DNA from: Spisula solida
Lineage: Eukaryota > Mollusca > Bivalvia > Venerida > Mactridae
Direction: 5' to 3'
DNA length: 64,000 bases
NCBI GenBank assembly: GCA_947247005.1
Contig: OX365952.1
Coordinates: forward strand, 41,954,722-42,018,721
The notes beneath the pieces were generated by a model, which saw only the letters and a program-made list of their open reading frames with translations, was not told the DNA's origin and ran no database searches. Shown in pieces: positions 1 through 13,528 of the stretch. Position 1 is the stretch's first letter; each line of letters begins with the position of its first letter. The position numbers and the translations under genes were made by a program.

Positions 1-605
1 AAGTTGATAACAGATCCAGAACAAGCTATAGCTGCTTTGATGTACAGCGGCAGTGAAACTGATATATATGTAAATCACCACCATATTTCTGCATTAGCTT
101 ATTTAATACATGTATAATCAATCAAAAAACAAAGAAAAACATCATACAAACATGTACATTGATTATACTGATGAAAGTCTAAGATAGACCAAAAAGAGTA
201 GATGATTCAGAAATAAAATTAGTTAAATTTCTCCTGTTTGTTGACATGTTGTTTCCTGTATACAATATTTGATGTAACTGAAGTATTAAACTACAGAGAT
301 AACTTCCATCCAACTGATGGCAAAGCTTCTACAATGTACTGGTAGTTGAATGAGGAAATTTTTGTAAATCGGCATATTTCTACATCAAGTTATTTATCAA
401 TCAATTAAATAACCAGACAAAATCATCAAGTGAGTATAAAAAGTTGTTTTTGGTAATTTGGTACAATACTACTTAAAGCATTAAAGTGTTAAACTACTGA
501 CTAATTTCTACAGGCTTACAACTGAAAACATTCCGACCAAGACAACAGTTTTTAGACAATACAGGATTTGTACTAATTTCATAGTTTGACAACAAAAAAA
601 CTTAC

Positions 606-3600
606 CCGGAATCAATGTTGGCAACAGTTTTCTTTACTATCCTGGAGAAATAGATGATAAAAAGAAACACTTTATTTCAACTGACATTATATTACATTTT
701 ATTATATACCTACTAATGTATTGTCACGAATACAGACCAAATCGCACTGGAAAACAATGTGGAAAGATTGCATTTTCCGTATCATATATTATGTCTGGTT
801 TTCCAAATCAGTATCATGCATTCTAATGTGTTATATGCCGAACATATGCTAACGTCAATGACGTAAATATTTACCTTTTTATGAATGGACGTCGTGTTAT
901 ATGCCGAAAATATGTCAAAGTTCATGACGTCAATGTAATCTCAGTACAAAAAGAAACGTAAGTTGTAATGTGATTGTTGTTTTCTACATGCAATCGGGAT
1001 ATAGATAACAAAACAGATAATCATCTAAACGTTTATTATTCCATAATCACACAACACCCAGTGAGTTCTTAGAACGAATTGATGTCCATGAAAATAAATG
1101 TGATTTTAATGTAACATGTACACAAATGGTCAATAGTGTGTAATTTCAAAACATCAAAATGAAAAAGCAGAATATTTGTTAAAATGTGTTTTTCCAAATA
1201 AACGGCTTGTTCACATACCCATGGTTCACAATGGTTAGTCTAGCTGATTCGGTCACAAACCGGAAGCGATTCCTCAGGTGTACAACCCTGATATAGACAT
1301 CCTTTCTTCGCGTTGTTACACGCGGTCTGCCGGGTATTGGTCTTTCTTTTACACATCCCGTTGCATTGAAATGTTACAGTAGACAGGGTATTGTGTCAGG
1401 ACTACCGTTAAACTGTCGTGTGACGTCAGTTTTATTGACGTCAGCACTGAGGAGACAAAAAGCCCGGTTACAGACATCATCAGACAGCCGTCCCATAGTT
1501 CCAAGTGACTATATTTGAAAGGTGAACCTTTATTTAACTGTGGCCGCCCACTAACTACAGGGATATAATAATTGCAGCAAAGAAATTATTCATGCAGACT
1601 GGTAGCATGTGATTCTTGTGCTTTTACAAACAAGGGCAATACAGGGCCGTCAAATGCAAAAACAGCGTGTTTTTGTATTCACAATGTGACGAAACAACTT
1701 TTGATTGGTTATGCAAAATATTATGTCGATAGGTATTGAACTTTTTCCACGACATCAAAAATACCACCCTAAATCCACTTACGTTTCTTTTTGTACTGAG
1801 TATATATACATTAAAAGCATAATAAAAGAACTATTACTGCAGTTGTGTTGATACCTTAAGCTGTATTACCTCTCGTTGCTTGCACCATACCCATCTCGGC
1901 ATTACACAAGCCACTTGATGTAATATAGCCAAACGGATCAACACACTGCTGTGATATTCCGTATTGATCTCTGCTCATTGAGACATTAACCACATCACTC
2001 AAAACTAACAAATATACTCTATTAATAATTCATATACAATTATCAACAGAAAATGTCACATTGTAACGGGGAATCTAAAAATAAGGCTTTTCAGACTGTT
2101 AGTACACAGAATTTTCACATCATTCAAATGGCTCGCATGGATTCTGACATACTTAAAGTTGTAATGAACTTATATCCATTTTTCTTTAAACAGATGTAGA
2201 GGAATAAATGTATCCTTATTTTCAAGAGCTAAATATATTTGTGATTTTGTTTTCAATATTGACTCATTTTCAAATTCTTGATAGTATTGAACCTGTTCCC
2301 AGATTATCATTTTTTTTAAAAACATAAAAACGTACTGTTGGCATGATGAAAGAACAGAATAATATTATAATCTACAAATATTGATGTTCTGGTCTAAACC
2401 CAATATCAGGGGTTCCACTAGCTATAGCTACTAAAGCTTAAGGGTCATTTTGACTAAAGTTTACCATTTGATAGGAAAAAACATGTTTTTAAGAGAAATT
2501 GACCCTTCAAACCAAAATCTGTAAGGGTCAAAATGTGGCTTTTTGGAAATTTCAAGGGTCAAAATCCCTACTTCCGAGTCAAATGGAACCCCTGCAATAT
2601 GTACAACATAGATATGATGCAGCCTGTTACCTCTCTATAACATCTCTGTAGCACTTTATAGAGTCTGGCGTAAACAGATGTTTCAATGAAGATCTAAGTC
2701 CATGGGCAAAATCTCCTGCAATGTAGTAATCAACCCTTTATTTCATGGACACATATTTACAACATATACATACAAGAGATCGACTAAGTGAAAGCAGGTT
2801 GATTGGTAGTTGAAATTGAATGTTTCACTTTATAAAGCAAATCTGCATAAACTTAGTACTTAACGACAGGTTATTTTTCAAAATCAGCAAGAAAATTCAA
2901 ATGAACTATTTCAGGCACTGCTCTTAAAATTGTTTTTGTCATGGTTATTAAGTTATTCAGACAGCTAAATATACATATACAAGTAAATAGAACAAAATGG
3001 TAGCAAGTATACAGGGCTCAACACTAACACTGGTCCGCTGGTCCGAGACCAGTGAATATCCAGAAGGACCAGTGGAAATTCTGGAGGACTGGTAACTGTC
3101 CTATTTACAAATTGGGCGTTTTTGCCCTGTCAGACCAGTGGCCAAAATAGTTAGTGTCTAGGCCTGGTATGCAGTAAAGATGTGTTCCTTCCCATGTAAA
3201 GAAATTCCTACATTGATACAATATGGGTGGTACATGTATTTGAAACCATGTAAGATGTAAAACCAAATGCCACAGATTACCCAGATAAATGTACAAAACA
3301 TACACATGACCTACCATCTGTAAATAAGATATTACTTCCATAGATCTCTCCCATAAACTGTTTGTATCCAAGATCCAAATTGTCAGCATGCTCTGAAATA
3401 ATGTCAAATAAAAACTTACCTCAGCAAAGTTACAATCAAACAGCAAGCAATATGCAGAATGTCATGAATAAAAAATATAATTATCAGACAAAGCTGGCAT
3501 CAATCTTGACAATAATAATCATCGAAAGTTAAACATGTATGTTGAACTAACTATGCCGAGCATCAAGCAAGGGAGAAAATTAAAAGGCTAAGTTACATGT

Positions 3601-3845
3601 AATCATAACATGAAAGAAATTAATTTGATTAAATATAAGTAATTTGAATACCTACCAGATAAAATCTCTTTTAAAATTTTATTAGACCCAACAAATATTG
3701 TAGGCGTGTTAAGAAATCTGGACAGAAATATTCTTGACTTATTGTGTTCCATGTGTTTCTGCTGAAATCTGATTGGATCCTTGTAAAAGTCATATGACTT
3801 GTCACCTAGCAACGGTAACCCAGCAGATCCTGGAACTTTAGCCAT
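606..3845 (-). CDS. Cytochrome P450, N-terminal four coding exons (gene continues past the left edge)
   Basis: Four minus-strand coding exons join in frame: 3656-3845 (ATG at 3845), 3315-3392, 2631-2715 and 606-641. Together they give 129 codons plus 2 nt, and every junction is GT-AG. The product begins MAKVPGSAGLPLLGD, the P450 proline-rich hinge. Then come FLNTPTIFVGS (beta-1 region), KEILS, and after the second exon an ILFTDG-DFAHGLRSSL segment like the helix C 'G..H..LR' region, then LFTPDSIKCYRDVIE and VKKTVANIDSG. By recalled family similarity this is closest to the CYP26/CYP120 type, whose members have the same order of motifs. No hydrophobic anchor precedes the hinge in this first coding exon, which is unusual for an animal microsomal P450 unless an upstream exon was missed. 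The haem-binding cysteine and I-helix lie outside the window. Bases 1-69 resemble a following exon but its phase does not fit. Confidence 0.85.
940..1800. mobile_element. TIR element, about 860 bp, non-autonomous
   Basis: Perfect inverted ends of about 23 bp (CTCAGTACAAAAAGAAACG at the left, its complement ending at 1800) bound an 861-bp stretch with no coding signal. It lies in the P450 intron between the exons at 606-641 and 2631-2715. It contains two TGACGTCA palindromes at 1421 and 1436. The superfamily cannot be assigned from the ends alone. Confidence 0.75.
2407..2594. mobile_element. Short TIR element (188 bp) with 6-bp target duplication
   Basis: The ends CAGGGGTTCCA and TGGAACCCCTG are inverted, and both flanks read caatat (2401-2406 and 2595-2600), which looks like a target-site duplication. 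The interior is non-coding and carries repeated 'aagggtca' motifs. It lies in the same P450 intron as the 940-1800 element. Confidence 0.6.
3010..3170. mobile_element. Short imperfect inverted-repeat element in P450 intron
   Basis: The left end (acagggctcaacactaac) pairs imperfectly with the right end (gttagtgtctaggcctggt). The interior carries repeated 'gaccagtg' motifs in both orientations and can fold on itself. It lies between the P450 exons at 2631-2715 and 3315-3392. No coding content is seen. Confidence 0.5.
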
Positions 3846-6800
3846 CTTCAGTCAGTTGGAATCAATAATGATATGAGACCATGGTCATAACAACCTGAAA
3901 TATTATTTTTCATTAATGGCACTTAAAGGGGGTGTAGCAGCAACATAACAACTTACTTAATTTTCTTTACATTGTGATTTAGATATATATTTATAAATAG
4001 TGACTCACTTCGGAGACTTGACACACTGTCACAAAGGTGGTGAAGCTGGAGTCAATTAATAGGGGGTGGCGGGGATCATGGATTTGAGTTCGATTATGGC
4101 TGCACGTTTCCTTCCTAAGTTACTTCAATAGATCTTTGTCATGTTATGCGCAGCAGTGTGTTGAGTGGGAACTTAAGGCAACTTAAGCTAACTCGCCGGT
4201 TTTCAGTTAAGAAGAAGTTTACAAATTGGTGTAAATAAGACGTATTGAAACCGTCTGACTATCGTGATGAAATAGTATGAACAAGCTTAAAATGGATGTG
4301 TCAGCAGGTCCTTTTCCATTTATTTCCTAAGAATATAGACTAGCAAATGCAGAAGAACATATAGCTAAAAGTGTACTCATCTTTATTTACACACGCTTTT
4401 CAAAAACAAATTATTGCGAAAACTGGATACAATGTATTCAAAACATTGATTTATTGTGTTACCTCCCCTGATTTTCATCATTCCTAAAATCATTAAAGTG
4501 TTAATTGAAAAAATCTTGCAGAGTAACTGCCATGAAATTTTGGATAAAACTTCTATAATAATTAATTGTTACTCTACAGTCATTTTGCATGTACGAAAAC
4601 AGTATGTTGTTAAACTATTTTTTTCGTTTAACTAAAAAACTACATATTTTAAAATAACATTTAAAAATACAAATAACTTGCAGAGCCTAAAATAAACATT
4701 ACCGTAGGATTCCGTATGAACATAGGCAAAAAATGGCATGATTCTGTGACAGTTTTGTTAATTTCTCGCTTAATTTAGACTTGACGATCATTTTGTTTGG
4801 TGTTGCTTGCAGATAATCATATTTCTATCGAACAGCAAGAGGATTTTATCCATATCTTTGTTTATGTGTGTTTATTACGTTGAAATCAAAGACCACTACA
4901 ATGTAGCTTTGTTTCCCTTTATTCGTATATGAGAAATAAGGCGGTCGCACACGCATAAAATAATATGCGTCAATACCCTGTGCCTTGTACAGGCAGATCT
5001 ATCAAAGACTTGCGAATTACCTTAAGGTTCACTCTAAGAGGCAAAAATGTGTATTTTTCTTCAGTGAATTAAATACCTTTTCTGGATAATGACCCATAAG
5101 TCTCATGTATCATTTTGTTGCTTAAAATTCAAATAATCTATATCAATGAGTGTTTTTGTTATATTCACTTGTTATAAAAATGTATTTATAAAAGTTAATT
5201 ACATAAAAGGTATACATTTTTCAAAATGTCAGCCTCATTTATTTGGTAACAAAATGTTAAAAAAAATTAGAAATTCTAGTTGTCAAATATTTGATCAAGG
5301 TCATGCCTGCCCATTTATTTAAATAAAAGCAGCCAAAATGCATTTATTTTGAACAATAAAATACATCAACATGAATTACAATCTACCACATGTGTATGTG
5401 TGAAGGCCTAGTACTTTTAATAAATCCTAAATAGTTTAGGGTATGGTGGACCTGATGGACCCAATAGTTGTTGGCTTGCCCATATCCGATTTTATCGACT
5501 TAAAACTTGATTATTTGGGCAAGTTGCCACGAAAGAACTGAAACAGGTTTATGTAAAATTAATTAAAGCTTTAGTATTTCTGTCAATAATAAACATATTT
5601 AGTAAGGTATTCCTTTCCACTGTATTTTATTTGTTTATATACCAAAGAAATGGCTTATTTATCTTTAGTCGTACTGGTCCCTGATAATTGTTGTTCGGTC
5701 CGTTAGCCTGTTTCTTTTGATATGGGAAAAACTGCTGTATTTGGTCAGTTTGTGAGTTAAAATGGTTTAATATTGCTCAAAAAACTAATTGCAGATGGTA
5801 ATGTAGCATGGCAGTAACCTCACACCGTACGTAAACTAACCAAGCACGTTGAAACATTTGCACGGACTATTCGTGTGGATTGAAATATTTTGGCAGCTAC
5901 ATGTATTGACCGATTTTCAAAACTGTAGATGATCAAGCAACGATCGACACAATCGAATTACAAAACAGTGTTTGCAATGATTATACCAACATAACTTGAT
6001 TAACATTAGGATTATTTAAAAACGCCTATTGCTTTTGTTATTTAGCTAAAATAAAGTTTGACTGGAAACCTCGTAACACATCTCAAATTATCAATTATCA
6101 ACTGTAATAAATACTTGAATTTCTATGTTATTATTGTATGATCATTTGTAAAGTTGATATATTATGAACGCAATAAAGTTCATTATTCGATCCAGGGTTT
6201 CCACTGGCTCCAAATGTTTTTCCGCCAATATTATTTATAGCGACACGACATAGGGGGTGGGTGAGGGAGGGGGTGTACCCCCTAGTGTTTATCGATTTTT
6301 TTTAAAAAATACAAGTCAAATGGTTAAATTTTATGCATTCTAAGACTTAGATAATAGAGAAAAGAGACACAATATACAACGCATAAAAGTCAATCATCAT
6401 GACCTTATAGCTCAAACAAACTATTGCATGCTTCTGGGAAAAGCCTTTTATAGGCCTACATATACGCCCTTATTCCAGAACAGGTCCTCAATCTAACAAG
6501 TACCGACTTTGTGTACCAAAATAGGCTCCTCGTAAATTGTTGCTTTCAAGACTGTCACCACACACATTTTTTCTACTTTGTGACTGTCACAAGACTAAAA
6601 TCAAGAACATTCCATGGAGTTCAACACACCTATACATCCCCTAATAGGCTATCCCATTGATTATTTTTGTTTGTTTATTTGCTTTTATTTATCCTCCCCA
6701 CCGGAAATCCATATGGGCGAGGCCCCCAGAAGAGGTTAGTAACTTTTAGATTTGGGGGGATAGTGCATGATACAGAAGATGCCCCAGTTCTAGAAGCAAC

Positions 6801-8370
6801 CCTGGTTCTTTACGTGCCGATGTAATGCATCATACATGGGACCTCGCTTAACGTCTTGTCCATAGACTGTTAGTAATTTTAGTTATGTTAGGTGGGAAAC
6901 ACTGAAAAGCATAATTTCTGTTTTTGACCGTCTCGAGTAGAGATTATTATTTGCTGCAATGCATTTTGTTTTATATCTGGGAAAATGTGTAGGCACTAGC
7001 CCACAGTGCCTATAGGAAGCTATGCGTCTGGTTTTAAGTATGGAAGTGAAGCTCCATCCCATTTCAGTAGTGAAGCATTTAAATTTGTTACAACTTACAG
7101 GCATAGGCCTACTGGAGCTATATTATCAAATTTCTTGTTCTTATGGAAATTGAATGAAGACAGGACAGCACAATTCCAAGAAACTATGAGTAACCTGTAT
7201 TATGACATTGTGTGTTTGATCTCAGATTGTCTTAAAAATATTTCCACATAAAAACGTATAATGGAGAAAAAGTTAAATTTGACGTCCGAATATTATGCAA
7301 GTTTGTAAGATACAATTTCCCCTGAGATTTTTTATCGGAGTTAAATTTTGGATTATAATTATAATTACATGAAATATGCCATCTTCTGGAAGAGTTACAG
7401 ATTGTTAACATCTTTAGATTGACTTTAATAGCCGTATCAAATTGTAAAATTGTTCTCCATACGGTCAGCTGGAGTAAATTATAGAGTTCTAAATAAATCA
7501 TTCTTGAGAACATTTTGGTGTTTAGTTTGTCATTAATTATCAAAAAATGTGTTTAATGATTGCTGCATTGATAAAATGTCTACAGAAGCAGGAATATCGG
7601 AAATAAAACGAATTAATCCCGTATCACAATACGGACCGTAAATGTGTTGGTTTTAAACACAACCCGATACGACGATGGATACGGAGAGCTAATTGGAGAT
7701 CTTTATCAGTTTATCACAACTTCTAATCGCCCTTAATGATGGGATTAACAGTCTGTTTGTATTGTGGCCAGAGGCAATTATCAGTTGTTTATTGGTGTTG
7801 TCTGGACTGTACTTTAGATTGACTTTATACACACACAAAAAAATGTTAGCTTTGAGAATTTTTTTTTTTCGCCACTTTTATTTTTTTTCCGCAAAAAACG
7901 GAAATGGCGAATTCCAGCGGAAACCCTGCGATCTGGCAATCGATTATGTTGATTACTATGTTTGAAAAACATGTTGCTATACGTTTACTGCGGTGACAGG
8001 AGGGAGAAAACATGGTGACTTCCTTGTAGAAATTACACATCAACATGAAGGTGTTTTTCTCGTAAACAAAATACCAGCATCTAATTTTAAGCCTGGCATG
8101 CCCTTGCGACGATTGATTTTAAAGTATTGCTGATGAGTTTGTATTATAAAATGCAATAATGATAACGTTTGACATTTTGAAAAAAATGTATTTTTCATTC
8201 GAAAATCGCCTTTATTTTAGTGTTAGCATTTGAATTAGGCAACTATATCGTAGTTTACATCCCACGCAAGTGCTACAATGGTTTTCTATCATATATAATA
8301 AAAGCAAATGGTATAATATTATGCTGTTTGAAATAGCTTTTTCAAGTGTGTGTTTTTCAAGGGTTATGAT
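3846..8370. other. Non-coding region upstream of the P450 gene
   Basis: No exon could be supported on either strand. The sequence is AT-rich. Open frames at 6883-7104, 7006-7251, 7232-7543 and 7693-7965 have no recognisable domain and overlap one another. The segments at about 6190-6290 and 7860-7935 share 'tttccgc' and 'gggtttccactgg'-like words in opposite orientation, suggesting decayed repeats. The P450 promoter should lie close to 3850-4000 but no clear core element is visible. Confidence 0.4.
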
Positions 8371-9820
8371 CACGCATGTTAATTAAATGTATATGACACT
8401 CTATATTAACGTAAATATGCTGCCGCTTACACATATCGATCGGCCGATAAACGATGTTACCGCGTTAAGCGTAAAACGCACTAGTCAAATTCTACCCTGC
8501 TTTATGTAAGACCTCATAATTTTCGTATCTGTTATCCGATTTTAAATATTTAAAGCTTGTAATGAAGCAGAGATATATGTCTGTCTTTTAATACAACATT
8601 CATCACGATACCCTAATTATTAAATCCACGGCGACGAGTAAGAATCCGTTCCGCGTAAAAGTAAGTTTAAAATACCTCTTTTTTTACCAAATAAAAATAC
8701 AACCAACGGTCGAAAATCATCAAATATGAATTTAATTTTCGATCGATTTTGTTCATTAAAACTTGTTTTAAAAGCTAATACTTTAAGGTTTTATAAAATG
8801 TAAAACTTATTTATAAAGCATGTGTGAGTTGTCGACCGCCAACGATTTGATTAAACTTCGTGCATTTATGTACTCATTATTGCAAATAAATTTTCAAAAT
8901 GGCGGAATCCCGTCGAAACGCGTGTAAAACGGGCACCTGCACACCTTCCATGCGCTAATTGAAAACATATTTTTGATTGAAACTTGTTTAAATTGTGTGA
9001 TTAAATACGTTTTGAGGTACTGGTTGTACTTTTTTCTGGTTTCTATTGGTTCTGTCTTTACAGAATGGAGTCAAAAATAGTGATTTTTGTCACGATGCGG
9101 TACTATTTTTTTTGGTAGCTGTATTGAACTTGCGGACTTATTGCCGAATGTTAATTATAAAATGGCGATTATTTACAATATAACCTGCTATTAAATGCAT
9201 TTTGAGAGGTATTGGTTGCATTAAATTACGAACCATGATGCTAGCCTTTGAAAAAATCGCCACAAAAGATGATCAATGGTCGGCGTAGTTTACATCAAAC
9301 ATTATTATGAATACGTCCGTTCTGTTTTATTTCGTTGGCGGTCGACAACTCGCAAATGCTTTAAAAATAAGTTTTTACATTTTATAAAACCTTACAGTAT
9401 AAGCTTTTAAAACAAGCTTTAATGAACAAAATCGATCGAAAATTAGATTAATGTTTGATGATTTTCGACCGTTGATTGAATTTTTATTTGGTAAAAAACG
9501 GGATATTTTAAACTTACTTTTACGCGGAACGGATTCTTACTCGTCGCCGTGGATTTAATAACTAGGGTATCGTGATGAATGTTGTATTCATAGACAGGCA
9601 TATATCTCTGCTTCATTACAAACTTTAAATATTTAAAATCGGATAATAGATACGAAAATTATGAGGTCTTACATAAAGCAGGGTAGAATTTGACTAGTGC
9701 GTTTTACGCTTAACGCGGTAACATTGTTTATCGGCCTATCGATATGTATAAGCGGCAGCATATTTACAACTTTTACATACGTTAATATAGAGTGTCATAT
9801 ACATTTAATTAACATGCGTG
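8371..9820. mobile_element. Fold-back element with arms of about 480 bp
   Basis: The left arm (8371 to about 8847) and right arm (about 9334 to 9820) are near-complete inverted copies. For example, cacgcatgttaattaaatg at 8371 is matched by its complement ending at 9820, and gttgtcgaccgccaacg at 8831 by its complement at about 9334. The spacer of roughly 485 bp holds no ORF of note. Arms differ at scattered single bases, so the insertion is not brand new. Long arms with a short non-coding centre are typical of fold-back type DNA elements; the mobilising transposase family is not apparent. Confidence 0.8.
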
Positions 9821-12170
9821 GTTATGATCTACCTTAATTGGGTGAGCAATGCAATTAAGTTTGTCAAATTTAGAATTACCACGTCACCATTCAGAATAAC
9901 ATGTTTATGAGTCGCAGTTGACATTAAGCATACTATATGTTGAACAACAAAATAAATGAAACGTGAGTAAAGTTGATTTCAACAATTTTCATACCTGTTT
10001 TCTGTCACGAACCACAAAATGTACCTGTTTGTTTACATACGGGCTCTTGCGTTTCAGTCTTCCCTAAAATTTATGTAACGGTGCTTTTCATTGGTTGATT
10101 TTAGGTATAGCACGGGATTAGTTTTCCGGTCCGCAGTCCGGATTTTTGACCCTGTTGAATAATTTACAGAAATTGAATCCGTTATCGACTCAAATGTTTA
10201 ATAGCACATTTAACTACATAATGTACAAACTATTTTACATTATATCAGGAAAGACCTAAAATACTTTCAGGCTTGCAAAGCACCAATTATGAAAGTAGGC
10301 TTGTATAGTTAACTAAAAGTAACATGTAGACCACTTTCCGAAGTATGTATACATAGCTCTCGTTATTTTAAAAATGATCATATCAGTCAAAATGAAATTT
10401 ATAAGTATATCTTATGAAATTAAAAAAAAACGCTATGATAAATGGTGCCTACTGTTGGAGATCAATTTTAAACTCGCGCTATGACTTGAACAGTGTTTTA
10501 ACAAATTAGCCTACACCTGAATACTTTTTTAGCGAAACAACACTGTATACATATAATAAATAACAAATTATTTTTGCGCGGCACTTGATAGTAACAAATT
10601 GCTTTTAAATAACCTGTTTGGACACCACAACCAATTGAATATGATGTTCTAATTTCCCGGAGTTTGACCGTTCCCATGGTTCTTGTTGATTATTATATTT
10701 GGGAACCCAAAATATTGTCATTGGGAAAAGTCACATCTATTTTAAGAATTTCCGTATCGTGTTACAATTTTATAATTATGTTGATATTTCGTTGATTTGT
10801 GAAATAATAGAGCCGTGTTTGAAGGTCTATATTGTACTGTGGTAATCAACATATGAAACCATATTGTTGATGTGAATTTTATACAGGTATGTTACAATTA
10901 TATTCCCTCCTTTTCAATCATTACTTTATGAATCAATGATTATCATTTCTAAACTAGGGTGTGGGACCTTATCCTCATACTACAGTGGTTAGTCATGCTC
11001 CTTGACTACTTTGATATCACTGGTGAAGAATACTCTGGTGAACGAGAATGGTGGGACATGTAATCTGACCGGCGTTTCACCTCCAGATGTAATGTTAATT
11101 CATGTACGCATAAATGGTTGTATACTATTATATAGTAAAATATAGTATGTAGGCCTACCATGTCGTGACGTGGGATACTAGTAATTTTGACGATTTCTAT
11201 AGAAAAATATCTTTGCTTAAAAACTATATTTCCAACATTCATTATTTATATGAAGAGCATGTCAAATGCATTGTTAGGCCAATGACGTACATAGTAGTTT
11301 GTGTAAAATTAAAATCACTTGTCTAATTTTACTAAAGTTCTAAACAACCTCCGTTCAATCAGAGACTATAGATATCATAGTCTCTATTATCTATAGTTTC
11401 TGGTTCAATTTAGGGTACACATGTTTATCTCCATTTTTAAATTGATTGGTTCTACATAACTGATAACTGACTGAGATCATGGGGGAAATAAAATCAAGTC
11501 ACCTTCACACATAACAATATATTAGAGGAAAATAAATTTCTTAAGACCCAAAGCTTTATTAGGATGAGTTCCGAAAATCATACACAAGCCTTACTTGATA
11601 TAGATCAGCTAGGTAGTAAGTGCTATTGTTACTATTTCAATACAATATGTTTTTATGGAAGAATAAACTTTATCTTATCTAATTTTATCTTATCTTGGCT
11701 ACATATAAGTACCATTGTGTTATAGTTTTTCAGACATAGTTATTGTTATTCTATGACTTAAAGGATTATGATAAAACATAAGATGTACGTTATTCAACCG
11801 TTCAATCGAACCTTCTTCGGTACTAGCTGTATTATGTCTAGTTTGTTATATAATGTATCAATGAACCAGAAATGACATGTCTGGGTAGTGTTAGACAAAT
11901 TTACAAACAAGTCATTTGTCATCCACTTTGGAAACTTACCAAAAACAGAGTGATTGATATACGTATAGTAGAAGAACTTGCTTCACAATCAACCTAAATC
12001 CGTTAACCCTATACGGGAAAATATAGAAGAATCTGAATTAGTGAACTATATTTTTGTAATATATACAAAATATACTTAAAGGAGCATACACCACAATATG
12101 TATACAAAAGTCATGTGTACATGTAATTACATTTTTAGTATCATTCAATGGGTAAGACCAAAGTCTGTGC
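9821..12170. other. Non-coding region between fold-back element and tandem repeat
   Basis: No supported gene. The minus-strand frame at 11006-11242 has no recognisable domain. A short perfect hairpin occurs near 11362-11400 (gagactatagatatc and its complement). At 11660-11696 a 'gaataaac' signal is followed by repeats of ttatct, which resembles the 3' tail of a non-LTR element, but no coding remnant was seen next to it. Confidence 0.35.
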
Positions 12171-12420
12171 AATGTACTATAAAGTGACACTGTATGATTT
12201 AGTACTCAAAGATACTTTACAATGTACTATAAAGTGACACTGTATGATTTAGTACTCGCTGATACTGTACAATGTACTGTAAAGTGACACTGTATGATTT
12301 AGTACTCGCTGATACTGTACAATGTACTATAAAGTGACACTGTATGATTTAGTACTCGCTGATACTGTACAATGTATTGTAAAGTGACACTGTATGATTT
12401 AGTACTCGCTGATACTGTAC
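12171..12420. repeat. Tandem repeat, 50-bp unit, 5 copies
   Basis: Five consecutive 50-bp copies begin at 12171, 12221, 12271, 12321 and 12371, each starting aatgtact and containing aaagtgacactgtatgattt. The first copy differs most; the last four are almost identical. The array lies about 1.1 kb upstream of the cGAS-like gene. Confidence 0.95.
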
Positions 12421-12487
12421 AGTGTACATGTATATGGGCTTATAGATAATGTCGGACATTCCACAGGCACATAGTTTTAAATTATCT

Positions 12488-12685
12488 GAGTGTACCCTAT
12501 ATATAAAGAGAAGGTTGTGCAGAGGTCATGTTTAGCCGCAACGGATACTAGTATGACGTTTCGACAGCTGGTACCCAGTTTTTCTACAGTTGTCACAGCA
12601 AACACGGATACCAGTTCCTGTGACGTCATATCCGTTGCGGCTAAACATGGCCGCACCTTAACCTTCTCTATATATAGGGTACTCT
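12488..12685. mobile_element. Short TIR element upstream of the cGAS-like gene
   Basis: The inverted ends extend about 55 bp each: gtaccctatatataaagaga at the left is mirrored by tatatatagggtact at the right, and tttagccgcaacggata occurs in both orientations. The 60-bp loop contains gacgtcata. The ORF at 12490-12747 crosses the whole element and is therefore not treated as a gene. Confidence 0.75.
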
Positions 12686-12975
12686 CATGTGTCTATGGGA
12701 CATTCAGTCGTAACTGCACTGTTAGATTTACCTTATTCTCAACTTAATGCAATTTTCTATCGTTCCTTATGGGAGCAACTATATGGACCATTCGCAGTTT
12801 AGTATGTTTTGAGATTCCGTCCTGAGGTCTAATTACCGAATAACGATAACATGTATTATATCCTAGTTACTGTGGAATATTACACTGAAACAGAGTGCCC
12901 AATCTGCAATACCACACCGAACGAGGCTTTTTACCACCGAACCTTAAGTGGAACTATGATACAACGCAGATACTA

Positions 12976-13113
12976 AAGTCTCGTGTCCACCTCCAGTTGG
13001 ATGGAAAACACTTTAACACATTTCAGAAGTAACTAAACGCACCGGTCGAGATGGGAAACAGTTCCTTTCGGTTCGTAGTCAAAGGTGTTATCCAATCGAC
13101 CACCGTGACACCC
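12976..13113 (-). mobile_element. tRNA-derived SINE relic (copy 1 of 3)
   Basis: On the minus strand this contains a tRNA-like A-box region (cacggtggtcgattgg) followed by a segment shared with copies at 33448-33795 and 53828-53984. It is the most diverged of the three. The shared order is tRNA-like head, then a tail with 'tttctgaa..ctttt' and 'ccaactgg'-type words. Confidence 0.5.
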
Positions 13114-13528
13114 AATGTTCTCTCTGGGTAATCCGAGGGTGTTGTAGGCCTTCCACTTGGGCTTATGTAAGATGAGTTTGATAATTGAGTTTGAGATTGA
13201 TGTATGTTGAAGTATTTAACTACACGTACTGATGTTATATTTTACAGGGAAGAGAGCACTGATCTCATCATGAATAAAGACCAGTGACAAAGAAGTTCAA
13301 CATGTCCATCTACGAGAGTGTATACAAAGTCAGATGCCGAGAACGGAAACAGTGGATGAACAATAGTTCAGTAACCAAACATAATAAATTTGATTTAGGT
13401 GGGTTAATGTTGCTAGCGAGTTCATATACAATACGTATACTGATAATTTGTAGTTCTTATTTAATACAAACAAAAAATAGACACGATCATCTATTAATGA
13501 CTCGTTGTGTATGTGGATTTGTTATAAA

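Noticed and set aside
1..69. Possible fifth P450 exon on the minus strand (frame reading SLPLYIKAAIACSGS)
   Set aside because: The frame that resembles the family is out of phase with exon 4 (606-641), whose last codon needs one base. The in-phase frame reads FTAAVHQSS and does not resemble a P450. No alternative acceptor was found.
12171..12420. CRISPR-like array
   Set aside because: The 50-bp unit repeats head to tail with no unique spacers; it is a simple tandem repeat in an animal genome.
12490..12747. 85-aa plus-strand ORF
   Set aside because: It spans a TIR element from end to end and has no family resemblance.
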